From DASTFY01 sp963813375 (lineage in GTDB: Bacteria > Actinomycetota > Acidimicrobiia > Acidimicrobiales > Ilumatobacteraceae): DNA of 64,000 bases. Position numbers and translations under genes: made by a program. Shown piece after piece: positions 1 through 8,810 of this stretch (the first letter of the stretch is position 1; every line of letters begins with the position of its first letter). The notes beneath the pieces were generated by a model. It ran no database searches and was not told the origin of the DNA. It was given only the letters and a program-made list of their open reading frames with translations. The stretch lies in assembly GCA_963813375.1 (NCBI GenBank), contig CAWEYT010000021.1, positions 1 through 64,000 of the forward strand, given 5' to 3'.

Positions 1-642
1 CAGACCCTCGCCCTGGGGTGGGAGTGGAGGAGCACGTCGAGTACGAACGATCCGGGGCCGCCGGTCGGCGCCACGGTGTGCAGGTCGATGCGACAGAGGT
101 GTTTCGTGCTGATGTAGCCGTACTGCGCCGGGCTGACGAGTCTGAGTGGTGCGCCGTGGTCCTTGTTGAGCGGTTCACCGTCGAGGTGATCGGCGAGGAG
201 AACATCATCATTGAGCACGTTGTCCTCGATGGTGAGGACTGATCTGAAACCGTCGAGGCCGCGGAACTCGACGTGGGTGACGGTGGCGCCGGGGCGCAGC
301 GTCGAGTTCGACGCGCAGGCGGTCAAAGTCGGCGAACGCGACGCCCTCCCAACGCAGGTCGACGGCGGTCCAGCCCGAGACGCAGTGGAAGTCGGCATCG
401 AGCCGTCGACGGGGGAGCGTCGCGAGCTCAGCGACGCGCACTGCGAATGTCTCGGTCACCGCGCCGCCTATCTCGACGACCGGGTCGGCGGGGATCTCGG
501 GCGGCGGTTTGTCGAGCTGGGTGCCGGGGCGGGGGAACCAGTCGATGAGTCGTTGGCCGGGGGGCAGCGGCCCGTAGGGGAGCATCACGGGCACGTTGGG
601 GCGCCTCCGCGGGGTCCGGCCGGGTGGGGTGGTCTGGGTCAT
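1..642 (-). CDS. Molybdopterin-dependent oxidoreductase, sulfite oxidase family (partial, frameshifted)
   Basis: The gene reads leftwards and runs off the window start, so its C-terminus is missing. From the ATG at 642 the protein carries the family's Mo-cofactor region, including FHCVSGWTAVDLRWEGV, whose Cys is the expected molybdenum ligand. The frame then changes near 295-300: the other frame continues with HVEFRGLDGF and SPAQYGYISTKHLCRIDL, which is the normal continuation of the YedY/sulfite-oxidase fold. No signal peptide is seen, so a cytoplasmic location is likely. It is divergent from a TetR gene with a shared palindromic intergenic region, which suggests control by that repressor. 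The natural substrate cannot be told from the sequence. Confidence 0.8.
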
Positions 643-660
643 TGCGCAATCCTTTCGCCG

Positions 661-694
661 ACCGACGGTCGGTCACCGACTGGTCTGGTCAGTC
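661..694. promoter_or_regulatory. Probable TetR operators in the divergent intergenic region
   Basis: ACCGACGGTCGGT at 661-673 is a perfect inverted repeat around one central base, a form typical of TetR-family operators in actinobacteria. Immediately after it, GACTG (678-682) and CAGTC (690-694) form a second, imperfect palindrome. They lie between the start of the minus-strand oxidoreductase (642) and the TTG start of the tetR gene (713). Binding by the adjacent TetR protein is inference from position. Confidence 0.65.
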
Positions 695-712
695 TGTAGG
701 GTTGGGTAGTGG

Positions 713-1365
713 TTGTCAAGGAAACGTTGCGGGCCCGACCACGCCAAGGGGACCCGTCAACTGCTGATCGCGACGGCCCGCGAACTGTTCACCGAGCGAG
801 GCTTCGCGGCGACCTCAATCGAAGAGATCATCCAGCGGGCCGGAGTCGCTAAAGGAGCGTTGTACCACCACTTCAGCGGCAAGAACGACCTGTTCCGGGC
901 GGTCTACGACGCCGTTCAGACCGACGCCATCACCGGCGTCGTGGCGCCCTGGCCGAGTCGGACCCGTGGGACACGGTCCGCACCGGGGCTGTCGGCATTC
1001 CTCGACGCCTGCCTCGACCCGGCGTTCCGCCGGGTCGTGGTGCTCGACAGCGTCGGCGTGCTCCAACAGGACGTGTGGGACGGCGGCATCGAACACAACG
1101 AGCTGCCCATGCTGCGCACGGTGCTGACGCCGCTGGTGGCAGCCGACCTCCTAACGGCGTCGACGTCGAACCCCTCGTCTACGTCACGCTCGGCGGCCTG
1201 TACGGCGCCGCGCTGTTCATCGCCCGATCGCGGCAGCCAGCGCATCACCGCCGCGAGGTCGACGCCGTCCTCGACGCCCTGGTCGCCAGCTCCAATCCCG
1301 CCTCCGACCCACCCGCCGTAGAAACGACCGCATCATGTTGTTGTCCGAGGATCGGGCTGAAATAA
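713..1365 (+). CDS. TetR family transcriptional regulator (frameshifted)
   Basis: The N-terminal helix-turn-helix is clear: TARELFTERGFAATSIEEI followed by AGVAKGALYHHFSGK, the TetR DNA-binding signature, at about residues 20-58. The start is taken as TTG at 713 because no ATG or GTG lies in that frame between the operator and the domain. The ligand-binding half changes frame near 945-975 and again near 1150, where a second frame supplies EPLVYVTLGGLYGAALFIA and a C-terminal helix (AVLDALVAS). Rebuilt length is about 215 residues, normal for the family. It probably represses itself and the divergent molybdopterin oxidoreductase through the palindromes at 661-694. Confidence 0.8.
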
Positions 1366-1374
1366 AGCCGCCGC

Positions 1375-2147
1375 ATGAGAGGCGCGACTTCAAATGCGTC
1401 GATCTTCGTGATCGTTTCCATGGTGGTTACGGCGGGGGCTGGGAATGGACGCCGGTCGCGCAGCTGCTGCGTGAGCGTGGGCACGTGGTGTTCACTCCGA
1501 CGCTTAGGGATGGGTGAGCGCAGCCATCTGGGCCCAAGAGTCGGGCTCGGCACACACATCGAGGACGTGGTTGGCGGTGCTTGCGTTCGAAGACCTCCAC
1601 AACGTCGTGCTTTGCGGTGCCAGCTACGGTGGCATGGCGGTCACCGGCGCCGGCGGACCGCGCCCCCGAGCGAGAACGCGCTGCTCGTCTACGTGGACCG
1701 CGTTGGTGCCCGTGGACGGCCAGTCCAGCATCGATCTGCTACCAGAGCAATTAGGGCTCTGGTGCGGAGCGGCGGGGCGATCAGCACGGTCACGGATGGG
1801 CCGGAATCCCCGACGCGGTATTGCCGCCCGAGGGGCCCATCGTCGAAGAGACTCGGGCGGGCGCTGTCGCTCGGCTTCGGGATCAGCCCGTGGCGACGTT
1901 CGCGGAGCCGATACATCTGGCCAGCGCCTCCGCTAGTGCACGTCGAGGGTTCATCCGCTGCCCCGGGAACGAACTCGATGCTGGGGAGGGCCCATCGAGC
2001 CGATAGCAGCGCGAGCTCACGCTGAAGACTGGCTATACCGCGAGCTGAGCGCTCGCCAAGACCCCCATCTGTTCGATCCCACCGCAACCGGCCGTCATGC
2101 TCGACGAACTCGCCGCCGCAGCCGTATCCGATAACCGCAGCCGATAA
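1375..2147 (+). CDS. Alpha/beta hydrolase (heavily frameshifted)
   Basis: No single frame is long, but consecutive pieces on the + strand assemble into an EstC/pyrethroid-hydrolase-like alpha/beta hydrolase. In order: HGGYGGGWEWTPVAQLLRER and HVVFTPTL, then GMGERSHLGPRVGLGTHIEDV, then the nucleophile elbow LCGASYGGMAVTGA with the catalytic Ser in GASYGG, then VPVDGQSSIDLLPEQ, ATFAEPIHLASASA, and a C-terminal DWLYRELSARQDPHLF (the family's His would lie near here) ending AVMLDELAAAAVS and a TAA at 2145. At least five frame changes occur in about 770 bases. Such a load could mean a pseudogene, but the neighbouring genes show the same error pattern. Substrate unknown. Confidence 0.7.
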
Positions 2148-2261
2148 CGCACACCGCCACCGCCCTCGAACGCCGGCTCGGGAGCGGTGTGGGGCTGGGG
2201 ACCGTGGGGGTGCGCTGCTGTCGGGTCGGCTGAGTCGTTGTGACGCAAACCAGCGACGTGT

Positions 2262-2899
2262 TCAGTCGAGGAAGCGTCGGAGGAGAACGTCGGTGAGCCA
2301 GTCCTGGAATCGTTCGATCGGCCAGTCGGCGTCCGGACAAGTCGGAGGTAGGCGTCGGGTGTGAGCATCGACAGGGTGTCGGTGATGGTGCTTTCGTCAT
2401 AGCGCGCACGGGTGGTCTTGCGGGTCAAGCGCGACGGCGAACTCGTTGAGGCCCTGTGGCGTTGCCGTTGGAAGCGGTCCCAGACCTCGCCGGCTTCGGC
2501 GTCGACGGAGGCGGCGGTCTCGAGGGCGCGCAGGACCGGTGCGGAGCGCTGGTTGATCATGCACATGTTCCGGGCGTATAGCTGGATCGAGCGCACGGCG
2601 TCAGGCTCGTCGATGGCCTCGCGCCACCACGGTCGTCGCGCGATCGGGACCGGTTCGTCGTCGCCGGCGAGGGCTTGATCGACGACGAGTCGCAGGATGG
2701 TGGCCTTCGGTCCAACGGCGGTGAAGATCGTCGGTCGGGCGACGCCGGCTTCGGCGGCGATGTCCTCGATCGAGGTCGCCATGTAGCCGTTGTCGGAGAA
2801 CAGGCGGTAGGCGGCCGCGCAGATCAACGCTGGTGCGTCCCCGCGTCGAATGGTGGTGCGGTACGGACGTCGCTTGACATCAGCCATCGAGCCAATCAT
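2262..2899 (-). CDS. TetR family transcriptional regulator (frameshifted)
   Basis: From the ATG at 2899 the protein has a TetR helix-turn-helix: AAYRLFSDNGYMATSIEDIA followed by AGVARPTIFTAVGPKATIL. A helical C-terminal half follows (RPWWREAIDEPDAVRSIQLY; APVLRALETAASVDAEAGEV). The frame shifts near 2430-2460 (LNEFAVAL in the alternative frame), shifts back for LSMLTPDAYLRLV, and shifts again near 2337 into DADWPIERFQDWLTDVLL, a typical TetR C-terminal helix, ending at a TGA at 2262-2264. Rebuilt length is about 210 residues. It is divergent from a SnoaL-like gene and the 53-base gap holds palindromes, which suggests autoregulation and control of that neighbour. Confidence 0.8.
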
Positions 2900-2906
2900 A
2901 CTCCAG

Positions 2907-2935
2907 GTCTATTCCATTAGACTTCGTCATCTAAT
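2907..2935. promoter_or_regulatory. Probable operator between tetR and the SnoaL-like gene
   Basis: Two overlapping inverted repeats lie in the divergent gap: GTCTA (2907-2911) with TAGAC (2918-2922), and ATTAGA (2916-2921) with TCTAAT (2930-2935) separated by 8 bases. The stretch is unusually AT-rich for this window. Position between the two divergent starts makes it a likely TetR binding site overlapping the promoters. Confidence 0.55.
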
Positions 2936-2952
2936 CGAGTTGGAGGTGTCCG

Positions 2953-3436
2953 ATGGATCAGACCGACACGTTCCTCACCGCGACAATGCCGGGGCTGCGC
3001 CGGGCGGAAACGGCGCTGCACATCGGCGATGCCGGACCACGGATGGCGATGTCGTCCCACGACGACGGCGTGACCTTGTTCGGCGGGATCATGGGCGGGT
3101 CCGGCTGGGCGGAGATCGAACCGATCTTCCAGCGGTGTGGGGGCGTCGTTCTCCGACTGCCAGTCCTTCGACAACGAGGTCATCGCGGCTCGAGCCAGCG
3201 ACGATCTCGCCTACACGGTCGCCTACGAGCACACCACCGCCTCCATCCACGGAGGCCCACCAGCGGCCTACGTGCTGCGCGTCACCACTGTGTTCCACCG
3301 CGAGGACGGCGACTGGAAGGTGGTCCACCGTCACGCCAACCATCGGCATCACCAACCGCCGGCGACGTCCTCCAACAACTCGCATCCGGCTCCGCAACCC
3401 ACGGGAGCTGGACGCTGGAGTCGCACTCCCAACTGA
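2953..3436 (+). CDS. SnoaL-like/NTF2-fold protein (frameshifted)
   Basis: ATG at 2953 follows a good ribosome binding site (GGAGGT at 2941-2946). The first 60 residues carry the NTF2-like opening (SSHDDGVTLFGGIMGGSGWA), then the frame changes near 3137 into CQSFDNEVIAARASDDLAYT, ASIHGGPPAAYVLRVTTVF and EDGDWKVVHRHA, the characteristic C-terminal sheet of SnoaL-like, DUF4440-type proteins. The family's usual length is about 130-150 residues, which fits. A further frame change probably follows HRHA, so the exact end is uncertain. Members are small cyclases, hydrolases or ligand-binding proteins; no particular reaction can be assigned. Divergent from a TetR gene with palindromes between. Confidence 0.75.
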
Positions 3437-3582
3437 CTACGTCACGGGCAGCCAGGCGCCCGCCCCTGATGTTGGGGTGGATCCTCCGGTAGAGGGCGGC
3501 CACGGATCGTCGATGTCGGCGATCAGCGGGAAGTTGAGCCCACATCATTAGGTACTATCGGCGACACCTACGCCGACGGAGA

Positions 3583-3669
3583 ATGACGCGCAACACGACC
3601 TACCGCTACCGCATCCGAGCCTTCGACGCGACCGGCACGTCGGCCTACTCGAACATCGGACCGCGATGA
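3583..3669 (+). pseudogene. Fibronectin type III domain remnant
   Basis: The short open stretch encodes TRNTTYRYRIRAFDATGTSA followed by YSNIGPR and a stop. This matches the last two strands of an FnIII domain (TTYxYRxRAFxxxGxSxYSN). No start-supporting signal or upstream domain is present, so it looks like the C-terminal scrap of a larger, probably secreted, multidomain protein. The preceding 140 bases hold nothing else recognisable. Confidence 0.5.
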
Positions 3670-3782
3670 CAACGAGAAGCCGACGAGGGTGGACGAGTGG
3701 CGCCTCGGCGACGTGCTTTAGTGTCTGGGATCAGACCAATTCGTGAGGCCACAGGCTGATGCCGTGCACGGCGAAGGGGCTG

Positions 3783-4553
3783 ATGGGAAGGCTCGACGGC
3801 AAGGTGGCGCTGATCACCGGGGCCGCCGACGGGCTCGGGCGGGTCGCCGCCGAGCTGTTCGCGCGCGAGGGCGCCCGGTCGTGATCGCCGATCTCGACGA
3901 CGGCGACGACGCCGTCGAGGCGATCGGCGCGGCGGGCGGCGAGGCGTCGTTCATGCCACCGACGTCGGCGACGACGACAGCGTCGCGGCCGCGGTCGAGC
4001 ACACCGTCGCCACGTTCGGCGGCCTGCACGTGCTCTACAACAACGCCGGCATCTCGCCCGCCGACGACGACGGGCCGGCGAACACCAGCGACGCGACGTG
4101 GGCAGACGGTGCTCGACGTCAACGTCACCGGCGTCGCCCGCTGCTGCCGCCACGGCATCCCGGCGATGCTCGACGTCGGGCGGCGGCAGCATCATCAACG
4201 TCGCCTCGTTCGTCGCCCACATGGGCGCGGCGACGCCGCAGATCGCCTACACGGCGTCGAAGGGCGCGGTGCTGGCGATGACCCGCGAGATCGCCAGGAT
4301 CTACGCCCGCCAGGGCATCCGGGCCAACGCCCTGTGCCCCGGCCCGGTGCTCACGCCGCTGCTGGCCAAGTTCCTGTCCGACGACGCCAAGCGCCAGCGC
4401 CGGCTGGTGCACGTCCCGATGGGCCGCTTCGGCGAGCCGATCGAGATCGCCAACGGCGCGCTGTTCCTCGCCTCCGACGAGTCGTCGTTCATGACCGGCC
4501 AGTCGCTGCTCATCGACGGCGGCATCACCGCCGCCTACACCACGCCGGAGTGA
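3783..4553 (+). CDS. Short-chain dehydrogenase/reductase (frameshifted)
   Basis: Rebuilt from ATG 3783: MGRLDGKVALITGAADGLG gives the TGxxxGxG NAD(P)-binding motif, then VVIADLDDGDDAVEAIG, FGGLHVLYNNAGISPADDDG (the NNAG motif), VLDVNVTGVARCC, GSIINVASFVAHMG, and the active-site YTASK at about 4251-4265 with upstream Ser in INVAS. It ends FMTGQSLLIDGGITAAYTTP, the classic SDR C-terminus. Frame changes are near 3878, 3951, 4098 and 4180; the first two restore if one G and one C are added back to short runs. Length about 257 residues is standard. The stop is 5 bases before the next start, so it is the first gene of an operon with a glutamine-synthetase-like gene, where it may oxidise a hydroxyl or amine-derived intermediate. 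Confidence 0.85.
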
Positions 4554-4558
4554 GCGCC

Positions 4559-5928
4559 ATGGCGAAGCAACACCCACGTCCCGCCGAGCAGCTCGCGCCG
4601 ACATCCAGGACGGCACGATCGACACGGTGCATCGTCGCCTTCGGCGATCACCAGGGCCGGCTGATCGGCAAGCGCACCGACGGCGAGTTCTACCTCGACG
4701 TCGTGCACGACGAGGGCACCGAGAACTGCGACTACCTGATCGCCTGCGACCTCGACAACAAGCCGATCCCCGGGTTCCGTGGGCGAGCTACGACCAGGGC
4801 TACGGCGACATGCGCGGCGTCGTCGACGCGTCGACGGTGCGCTACCTGCCGTGGATCGAGACGACGGCGATGGTGCTGTCGACCTCGTCGACGTCGACAC
4901 CGGGGCGCCGGTCGAGGTCTCGCCGCGGCGCATCCTGCAGCGCCAGGTCGAGGCGGCGGCCGAGCCGGCTACGTCCCGATGATCGGCACCGAGGTCGAGT
5001 TCTTCCTCTTCAAGGAGGCGTACGACGACGCCAACGCGCCGGCTACCGCGACCTCACGCCCAACTCGCCGTACCTCGAGGACTACCACATCCTCCAGACG
5101 ACCAAGGAGGAGGACGTGCTCGGCGCGATCCGGCGCGGGCTGCCGGCGCCGGGTTGCCGGTCGAGTTCTGCAAGGGCGAGGCCGGCAAGGGCCAGCACGA
5201 GCTCAACCTCACGTACCAGACGGCGGTCGAGATGGCCGACATCAACCTCGTGTTCAAGAACGCCGTCAAGGAGATCGCCGCCCAGCTCGGCAGGTCGGCG
5301 ACGTTCATGGCCAAGCCGCACTTCGACGACGCCGGGTCGAGCTGCCACATCCACTCCAGCCTGTGGCCGACCGACGGCGCCGGCAGCGTGATGCCGGGCG
5401 ACGGCGACGCACCACATGAGCGACGTGTTCCGCTGGTACCTCGGCGGGCTGATGGCGACCGCCCGCGAGTTCAGGCTGCTGTTCGCCCCCAACGTCAACA
5501 GCTACAAGCGGTTCCAGCCGGGCTGGTGGGCGCCGACCGGCGTCGGATGGGACGTCGACAACCGCACGCTCGGCTTCCGGGTCGTCGGTCACGGGCAGGG
5601 CATGCGCGTCGAGAGCCGCATCCCGGGCGCCGACGCCAACAGCTACCACGCCTTCGCCGCCACGATCGCCGGCGGTCTGTACGGGATCGAGAGCGGATCG
5701 AGCCGCCCGCGCCGTACCCCGGCAACGGCTACACGGCCGACCGACCTGCCGCGCATCCCGTCGACGTTCGTCGAGGCGATCGAGCTGTGGCGGAGCAGCG
5801 AGATCGCCCGGGAGTGCTTCGGCGACGACGTCCACCACCACGTGCTCGTCCACGCCGAGTCCGAGTGGCGGGCGTTCAACCAGACGGTCACCGACTGGGA
5901 GCGCCCCCGCTACTTCGAGCGGATCTGA
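4559..5928 (+). CDS. Glutamine synthetase family protein, gamma-glutamylpolyamine/amine ligase-like (frameshifted)
   Basis: Pieces in sequence order match a GS-superfamily enzyme of the PuuA/GlnA3 type rather than housekeeping GlnA: VAFGDHQGRLIGKRTDGEFY, GYGDMRGVVDAST, PMIGTEVEFFLFKEAYDD (metal-site Glu), FCKGEAGKGQHELNL, FMAKPHFDDAGSSCHIHSSL (ATP/metal His), NSYKRFQPGWWAPTGVGWDV and RVESRIPGADANSYHAFAAT. About 450 residues, normal for the family. These enzymes ATP-dependently add glutamate to an amine such as putrescine or ethanolamine in the cytoplasm. At least eight frame changes occur (for example near 4779 and 4964), mostly explainable as a missing base in a GG or CC pair. The setting between an SDR, a GntR regulator and an amino-acid permease supports an amine or amino-acid utilisation role; the substrate is not determined. 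Confidence 0.8.
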
Positions 5929-5932
5929 TACG

Positions 5933-6650
5933 ATGAGCCGTCCGACAGCCCGCTGCTGCGTCCGATCAAGGACGGCAACACGTTCGAGCAGACCGTCGAA
6001 CGGCTGGCCACGGCGGTCCGGATCGGTGTGGTCGAGACCGGGCGAGCGGCTCCCGCCCGAGCGTGAGCTGGCCGAGCAGCTCAACGTCAGCCGGGTCACC
6101 CTGCGGGAGGCGATCAAGGCGCTGCAGCAGGCCGGATACGTGGTGTCGATGCGCGGCCGCAACGGCGGCACCGTCGTCATCTACGACCCGGTCGGCGCCG
6201 CCCAGGCCGACGCCCGGCGCGTCGCCCGCGAGCTCGGCGCTGCCGAGGTGCTCGACGCCCTGGCCTGCGCTCGGTGGTCGAGCCCGGCGCCGCCGAGCTG
6301 GCCGCGTCCGGCGCGCTCGACGACGAGCCGACGCCGACCGGCTGCGGCCGCGCTCGCCGCGGCGACCGACTGCGAGCCGGCGATCGCCGCGTCGGCGACT
6401 CGCGCTTCCACATCCTGATCGGCGAGCTGCGCGGGTCGGCGTCGGTGGCCGCCGCCGTCGCCGACGTGCAGGGCCGGCTCGACGGGCTGCTGGCGGCGAT
6501 CCCGGTGTTCGCCCGCAACATCGCCCACTCCGACGCCCAGCACGCCCGCATCGCCCGGGCCATCCTGCGCGGCCGGCGCGCCGACGGCGCGGCGGTGATG
6601 GCCGAGCACGTCGAGGCGACGGCGCCCTGCTGCGCGGCCTGCTGACCTGA
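5933..6650 (+). CDS. GntR family regulator, FadR/FCD type (frameshifted)
   Basis: ATG at 5933 lies 4 bases after the preceding stop. The N-terminal winged helix is clear: DGNTFEQTVERLATAVRIG (in the alternative frame), then PGERLPPERELAEQLNVSRV and TLREAIKALQQAGYV, with the wing RGRNGGTVV. The C-terminal half reads as an FCD ligand-binding domain: RFHILIGELRGSASVAAAVA and RIARAILRGRRADGAAVMAE, including the expected metal-site His residues. Frame changes near 5945, 6038, 6270 and 6630. Length about 238 residues. Its likely targets are the direct repeats upstream of the permease at 6676-6706, giving substrate-induced control of the amine cluster. Confidence 0.85.
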
Positions 6651-6675
6651 CACGCGCTCCGCGGCCGTGCGTACA

Positions 6676-6725
6676 AATGGTCTGAGGTAAGAGAATGGTC
6701 TGAGGTCAGTGCATTTGGGACTAGA
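6676..6725. promoter_or_regulatory. Direct-repeat operator for the GntR regulator
   Basis: AATGGTCTGAGGT occurs twice, at 6676-6688 and 6694-6706, an 18-base period, followed by CTAGACCA (6721-6728), which is close to the reverse of the TGGTCT half-site. TGGTCTGA-type half-sites are typical of FadR/FCD GntR repressors. The block sits between the GntR gene and the permease start at 6760. Recognition by this GntR is inferred. Confidence 0.6.
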
Positions 6726-6759
6726 CCAGCGGGCAACCGCGACACACTGGGGGTGGACG

Positions 6760-8442
6760 ATGGCCGACGCACGTCGTCGAGCGGGTCGACGCAGACCGAG
6801 CGCAGCTGCAACGAGCTGGGCTACGCCCAGGAGCTGAGACGCAAGATGGGCTGGTTCAGCAACTTCGCCATCAGCTTCTCGATCATCTCGATCCTCGCCG
6901 GCGGCATGACCGCTTCTGGCTCGGCATGGTGACCGGCGGGCCGCGCGTGATCACGCTCGGCTGGATCATCGTCGGCTTCTTCGCCCTGCTGGTCGGCATG
7001 GCGATGGGCGAGATCTGCTCCGCCTACCCGACGGCCGGCGGGCTGTACTACTGGTCGGCCAAGCTGGCCCGCAGGAACGGCGGCCGAGTGGTCGTGGTTC
7101 ACCGGCTACTTCAACCTGCTCGGCCAGATCGGCGTGATCGCCTCCGTCGACTACGCCCTGGCGGTCTTCATCGCCTACTTCATCCGCATGTTCGACGACG
7201 GGTTCGGGCTCACCGCCTGGAACATCTACTTCATCTTCCTGCCGTGCTGATCGTCCACGGGCTGCTCAACACGTTCGGCGTCAACGTGATCAGGATCCTC
7301 GGCGACATCAGCGTGTGGTGGCACGTCGTCGGCGTCGTCATCATCTGCCTGCGTGCTGTTATCGTGCCCGACAACACCCGCGGGATCGGCTCGGTGCTTC
7401 GACCAGGCGCCGCCGGGCTCACCGGCTGGACCGGTGGCGTGTTCATCACCGTCTACCTGTTCGCCCTCGGCCTGCTGCTGGCGCAGTACACGATCACCGG
7501 ATTCGACGCATCGGCACACGTCAGCGAGGAGACCGTCGGCGCCCGCACCGAGGCGCCGAAGGCGATCGTGCGCTCGATCTACGTCTCGGCGATCGCCGCC
7601 TTCGTCCTCAACCTGTCGATGATCGCCGGCCATCCCGGAGACGAGCTGTACACGGCGATCGCCTTCGGCGGCGAGACGATCCGTTCCTCGTCAACGCCGC
7701 ACCGCGACTGATCTCCAGCGCCGTCGGCGACGCATGGCGAAGTTCCTCGTGTTCATCGCCATCGTCGGCCAGTTCTTCTGCGGCATGGCGTCGGTCACGG
7801 CCAACAGCCGCATGATCTACGCCTTCAGCCGCGACGGCGCGCTGCCCGGTCGAAGTTCTGGCACACGATCAACCCCAAGACGCGCACGCCAACCAACTCG
7901 ATCTGGCTCGGCGTCGTGCTGTCGGCGATCGTCGGGGCGACCTCGCTGTACGTGGTGGCACCGGAGCCGGGCTACTCGACGGCGTTCTTCGCCATGACCG
8001 GGATCTGCGTGATCGGGCTGTACATCGCCTACGCGATCCCGATCTACCTGCGACTGACCAACCCCGACTTCGAGGTCGGGCCGTGGAACCTGAAGGGCCA
8101 TCACAAGCTCGTCGGCTGGACGTCGCTCATCTGGATCGCGTTCATCACGATGCTGTTCTTCGCCCCGCTGTTCTGGCCGTTCTGGCCGCCGTGGGGCGAC
8201 GAGAACCTGTTCTCGACGACGGCGCCGGATCGACGTTCTTCAAGCAGAACAACTTCAACTTCACCGGACCGCTGATCGTCCTGGCGGCGCTGGCGATCTG
8301 GGCGTCGTGGCAGTTCTGGGCCAAGAAGTGGTTCAACGGTCCGAAGGTCCAGGGCACGCCCGAGGAGCTGCGGGCGATCGAGCGCGAGCTCGACGCCCTC
8401 GAACACGGGACGCTGGAGCCCAACACCAGCTCTGTCGTTTGA
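6760..8442 (+). CDS. APC superfamily amino acid/amine permease (frameshifted)
   Basis: The rebuilt protein of about 560 residues has the APC layout with about 12 hydrophobic segments. Key pieces: FAISFSIISILAGGMTAFWLG (first helix with the conserved SxxSxxxG region, one frame change inside), EICSAYPTAGGLYYWSAKLA (the hallmark PxxGGxYxW motif of helix 3), GYFNLLGQIGVIASVDYALA, YTITGFDASAHVSEETVGA (FDASAHxSEET, highly conserved), EAPKAIVRSIYVSAIAAFVL, ASVTANSRMIYAFSRDGALP and TPTNSIWLGVVLSAIVG. About seven frame changes. An inner-membrane proton-coupled importer of an amino acid or amine is expected. It is the last gene of the SDR-ligase-GntR-permease cluster and probably brings in the substrate glutamylated by the GS-like enzyme. 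Confidence 0.85.
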
Positions 8443-8810
8443 ATTCGGCCGGATCGTCCACTCAGTTGGATACGCGGCCTGCATGATCGCCGAGCCCGAG
8501 CTGGCGGTGGCATAGCCGAGCCGTACCTGTCCGGCACCGGCCCTGTAAGAGCAGAGCTGCCGTTCGACATCTCCGTGGAGATCGAGCCGGTAGCCGAAGT
8601 GGAACGACCGAACCACGCTCTCCGACGCAAAGCGACGTTCGTGGGGTCGGCCATCGCCTCGCCGCCCGGCAAGCGGACGCGACGTTCGACTTTGTGGGGA
8701 CGTACGAGGCGTCTGTTCCGGCAATCGTCCGGACTGCGTCTCATCCGGAATGGCGACAACGACGCATCGGTTCGGTCGCGTCCGTGATTGTCGCTGGTTA
8801 GGTTGCCCCG
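8443..8810. other. Intergenic region with no recognisable feature
   Basis: Open frames exist on both strands but none resembles a known protein or has a supporting ribosome binding site. No clear hairpin terminator after the permease was found. Confidence 0.4.
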
